From contig NZ_BCZE01000030.1 in assembly GCF_001598555.1 (NCBI RefSeq), positions 35,592 through 99,591 of the forward strand: DNA of 64,000 nucleotides, read 5' to 3'. Below, piece after piece: positions 62,284 to 64,000 of the stretch. How positions within the stretch are numbered: position 1 is the first letter of the stretch; every line of letters starts with the position of its first letter. Position numbers and translations under genes: made by a program. Below the pieces are notes generated by a model. The model was given only the letters and a program-made list of their open reading frames with translations. It was not told the DNA's origin and did no database searches. The DNA comes from Novosphingobium rosa NBRC 15208. GTDB lineage: Bacteria > Pseudomonadota > Alphaproteobacteria > Sphingomonadales > Sphingomonadaceae.

Positions 62284-62790
62284 ATGACGGACAAAATCGA
62301 GATCGACTTCGACATGACCGACTTCCGGATCATGCGCGCCCTCACCCATGATGGCCGCATGTCCGATGTGATGCTGGGCGAGCAGGTCAATCTTTCCAGC
62401 ACGGCGGCCGCGCGCCGGCGCAAGATCCTTGAGGATCGCGGCGCCATCGCGGGCTATACGGCGGCGCTGGACATGCCGATGCTGGGGCTGGGCATCATGG
62501 TGATGGTGGCCATCGAGCTGAAATCCCAGACCGACCAAGTGCTGGAGGAGTTCGAGGCCGCAGTGGTGCGCTGCCCCTCGGTCACCCATTGCAGCTTCAT
62601 TTCTGGCGATATGGATTTCATGATGATGGTCCATGTCCGCTCCTTCGACGATTACGACCGGGTCTATCGCCGCGAACTGTCGATGCTGCCGCATGTGGCG
62701 CGCATCCGCTCCAGCTTTGTGATGCGCAGCGTGACTCACCGCAGCGTGCCCCCCGCCATTTTCGAGCGGCCTACCCTTTCGGGTCTGTGA
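62284..62790 (+). CDS. Lrp/AsnC family transcriptional regulator
   Basis: This 168-residue regulator has an N-terminal winged helix (LTHDGRMSDVMLGEQVNLSSTAAARRRKIL) and a C-terminal RAM domain (MVMVAIELKSQTDQVLEEF; SGDMDFMMMVHVRSFDDYDR). The natural effector is an amino acid but is not identifiable. AGGGG lies 8 bases before the ATG. Confidence 0.93.
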   Translation: MTDKIEIDFDMTDFRIMRALTHDGRMSDVMLGEQVNLSSTAAARRRKILEDRGAIAGYTAALDMPMLGLGIMVMVAIELKSQTDQVLEEFEAAVVRCPSVTHCSFISGDMDFMMMVHVRSFDDYDRVYRRELSMLPHVARIRSSFVMRSVTHRSVPPAIFERPTLSGL

Positions 62791-62925
62791 TTCCACACCG
62801 GGCGGGCTGGCCTGCCCGGCCCGGATCATCCATTATTCCTGCCAGATTGTTTCAGCAAGGCTGAGGCGGAACCCCTTGCGGTTTGCGCCTTTTGTCGTCT
62901 GGAGCCGTCACGGAAATTAAATATT

Positions 62926-62942
62926 GCACGATTATATCGTGC
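62926..62942. promoter_or_regulatory. palindrome at ohr promoter (putative OhrR operator)
   Basis: GCACGAT-TAT-ATCGTGC is a perfect inverted repeat just upstream of a TTGACA hexamer. A second half-site-like word, GCACACGATCT, lies at 62980-62990. A MarR-type regulator such as OhrR is the natural candidate, but its gene is not in the window. Confidence 0.55.
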
Positions 62943-62946
62943 GCTA

Positions 62947-62976
62947 TTGACATGCATGCCCACCTGATCCATATAG
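62947..62976 (+). promoter_or_regulatory. ohr promoter
   Basis: TTGACA at 62947-62952, followed after 17-19 bases by CATATAG, which is close to a -10 element. It lies about 50 bases before the ohr ATG. Confidence 0.55.
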
Positions 62977-63026
62977 GTCGCACACGATCTAATTGCCAAC
63001 ATCCCCCCGAACGAAAGGACAGTCTC

Positions 63027-63455
63027 ATGGCCAGCAAGATCCTCTACTCCACCACCGCCACCGCCAACGGAGGCCGCGACGGCCGCAGCCGCACCGAAGA
63101 TGGCGCGCTGGACGTGACGCTGGCGGTTCCCGTCGAAATGGGCGGCAACGGTCAGGGCAACAACCCCGAGCAGCTCTTCGCCGCCGGCTACGCCGCCTGC
63201 TTCCTGGGCGCGATGAAGTTCGCCGCCAGCCAGGACAAGGACCTGCCCCGCGTGCCCAACGACACCACCGTCTCGGCCACCGTCAGCATCGGCCCGCGCG
63301 CCGACAAGGGCTTCGGTCTGGCCGTCAAGCTGTCGATCAACCTGCCCGGCGTGGAACGCGCCGCCGCCGAGGCGCTGGTCGCCGAGGCCGACACCATCTG
63401 CCCCTACAGCCACGCCACGCGCGGCAACATCACGGTGGACCTGTCGGTCGCCTGA
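63027..63455 (+). CDS. ohr: organic hydroperoxide resistance protein (Ohr)
   Basis: The 142-residue OsmC/Ohr-family peroxidase has the two catalytic cysteines, Cys58 (AACFLGAM) and Cys125 (ICPYSHATRG), and the NPEQLFAAGYAACF core. It reduces organic hydroperoxides with dihydrolipoate. GAAAGGACAG precedes the ATG. A palindromic site at its promoter suggests peroxide-responsive control. Confidence 0.96.
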   Translation: MASKILYSTTATANGGRDGRSRTEDGALDVTLAVPVEMGGNGQGNNPEQLFAAGYAACFLGAMKFAASQDKDLPRVPNDTTVSATVSIGPRADKGFGLAVKLSINLPGVERAAAEALVAEADTICPYSHATRGNITVDLSVA

Positions 63456-63478
63456 TTTGCGGGTTGCGTTCTGACAAG

Positions 63479-63508
63479 GCCGGAAAGGGGGTGCCCTTTC
63501 CGGCTTTT
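63479..63508 (+). terminator. terminator of ohr
   Basis: A perfect 11-bp stem (GCCGGAAAGGG / CCCTTTCCGGC), 4-base loop, then TTTTGT, 24 bases after the ohr stop. Confidence 0.9.
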
Positions 63509-63515
63509 GTCGTTC

Positions 63516-63785
63516 TCAAGCCGTCGAACGCAGCGTGTAGATCGCGGGCTGAGGCGCCGGATCATGCAACCTCTGCAGCTTGATGATCGCCGAAGCGACA
63601 TCCACAGCCGCAAGGCCAAGCTGGGCGCGATCGAGTTCGATCAGCACGCCATCAAGGACAGCGATAAGGGATTGGACCTGACGCGGATCAGGCTGAGTTT
63701 TGCGTTGCATGATAAGATCTTGCTCAAAAAGAGCGTCGCACCGATGGCTCTTTTTGCCGCCGAATGCTGAACCCAGTTTGAACAT
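63516..63785 (-). CDS. small hypothetical protein
   Basis: This 89-residue frame ends in AIIKLQRLHDPAPQPAIYTLRS, with a helical middle (VQSLIAVLDGVLIELDRAQLGLA). ATG at 63785 has AAGGA 3 bases upstream; ATG at 63710 would give 64 residues. It resembles short sphingomonad proteins of unknown role; I cannot name a family. Confidence 0.55.
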   Translation of the reverse strand: MFKLGSAFGGKKSHRCDALFEQDLIMQRKTQPDPRQVQSLIAVLDGVLIELDRAQLGLAAVDVASAIIKLQRLHDPAPQPAIYTLRSTA

Positions 63786-63823
63786 GAATCCTTGTTTTAA
63801 GGGGATTTAAGGAAGGGAAGAAA

Positions 63824-64000
63824 GCGAGGGGGTTACCCCCTCGCGCTCCCATGACGTCTTCCGGCGATGGGTTGGTGGCACCCGGTCGTTGTGCGGGACC
63901 TGTCCACCTGCGCGAGGTAAGGCGCCGCAGGCAGTGAATGTTTGGCTGGGCAATGAGCGTTATGCCTGCGGCGCGGCAAGCTGGGCGCAAGGCCGAAACC
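63824..64000 (-). repeat. hairpin-bounded dispersed repeat, copy F (cut by window end)
   Basis: The first hairpin is GCGAGGGGGTTACCCCCTCGC, the central stem GCGCCGCAGGC / GCCTGCGGCGC has a ~31-base loop, and the sequence runs off the window inside the right arm. The orientation is like copy A. Confidence 0.8.

Noticed and set aside
62798..62825. GC-rich inverted repeat after the Lrp gene
   Set aside because: The stem is short and imperfect with no T-run; a terminator call is not supported.

Overview
The window is GC-rich chromosomal DNA with housekeeping gene content. It looks like an alphaproteobacterium of the Sphingomonadales, most likely Novosphingobium-like. Pointers are the ATP12-type F1-ATPase assembly factor, the CtrA-pathway phosphotransferase ChpT, an RpoH sigma factor, a three-gene bc1 complex, a TIGR02186/TauE pair, and dispersed palindromic repeats that I associate with this group. 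The assignment is inferred from content; no 16S gene is present. I see no prophage, insertion sequence, CRISPR array or plasmid gene.

Layout: 1-3.3 kb holds the 3' part of an M16 peptidase gene and an exported unknown. 3.3-7.9 kb holds gatCAB, an FKBP isomerase and rpsU on the minus strand. 8.2-11.8 kb is a tightly overlapping plus-strand operon (rluC, PaiB-like, HAD phosphatase, small membrane protein, ATP12). 11.9-15.4 kb is an Mla-like lipid ABC transporter (permease, ATPase, MCE protein, lipoprotein). 15.5-20.5 kb holds valS, queE and a MATE exporter. 20.7-27.5 kb on the minus strand holds a HerA-like ATPase, a TIGR02186/TauE pair, a compact NfrB-like glycosyltransferase with a partner outer-membrane-like protein, and gloA. 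27.7-35.5 kb holds a phosphoesterase, an exported TonB_C-like protein, rnpB, an amidase, chpT, an M67 peptidase, rluD, rpoH and two exported proteins. 35.7-39.6 kb holds a globin-type chemoreceptor and a Nudix-DUF47-Pit phosphate cluster. 39.6-44.5 kb holds modABC, an Old Yellow Enzyme homologue, ada and a pterin dehydratase. 44.6-54.7 kb holds a Tat-exported SOD, tRNA-Gly, a flavin monooxygenase/DUF3237 pair, apt, petABC, pgeF and pepN. 54.7-64 kb holds an epimerase, a DMT transporter, a threonine-aldolase-like enzyme, a GNAT protein, a UDP-glucuronate-epimerase-like enzyme, dcd, nadV, a Cys-rich unknown, an Lrp regulator, ohr and a small unknown.

The most interesting signals are mostly outside the ordinary genes. 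They are: a ~200-270 bp hairpin-bounded repeat present six times, mainly between convergent genes; a separate ~105 bp two-hairpin repeat present three times; a Pho-box-like direct repeat inside a Nudix reading frame that runs in frame into DUF47-Pit; a perfect FNR-type site upstream of petABC; a palindrome at the ohr promoter; a globin-coupled chemoreceptor whose proximal heme histidine aligns with tyrosine; and a minimal NfrB/NfrA-like exopolysaccharide candidate pair.
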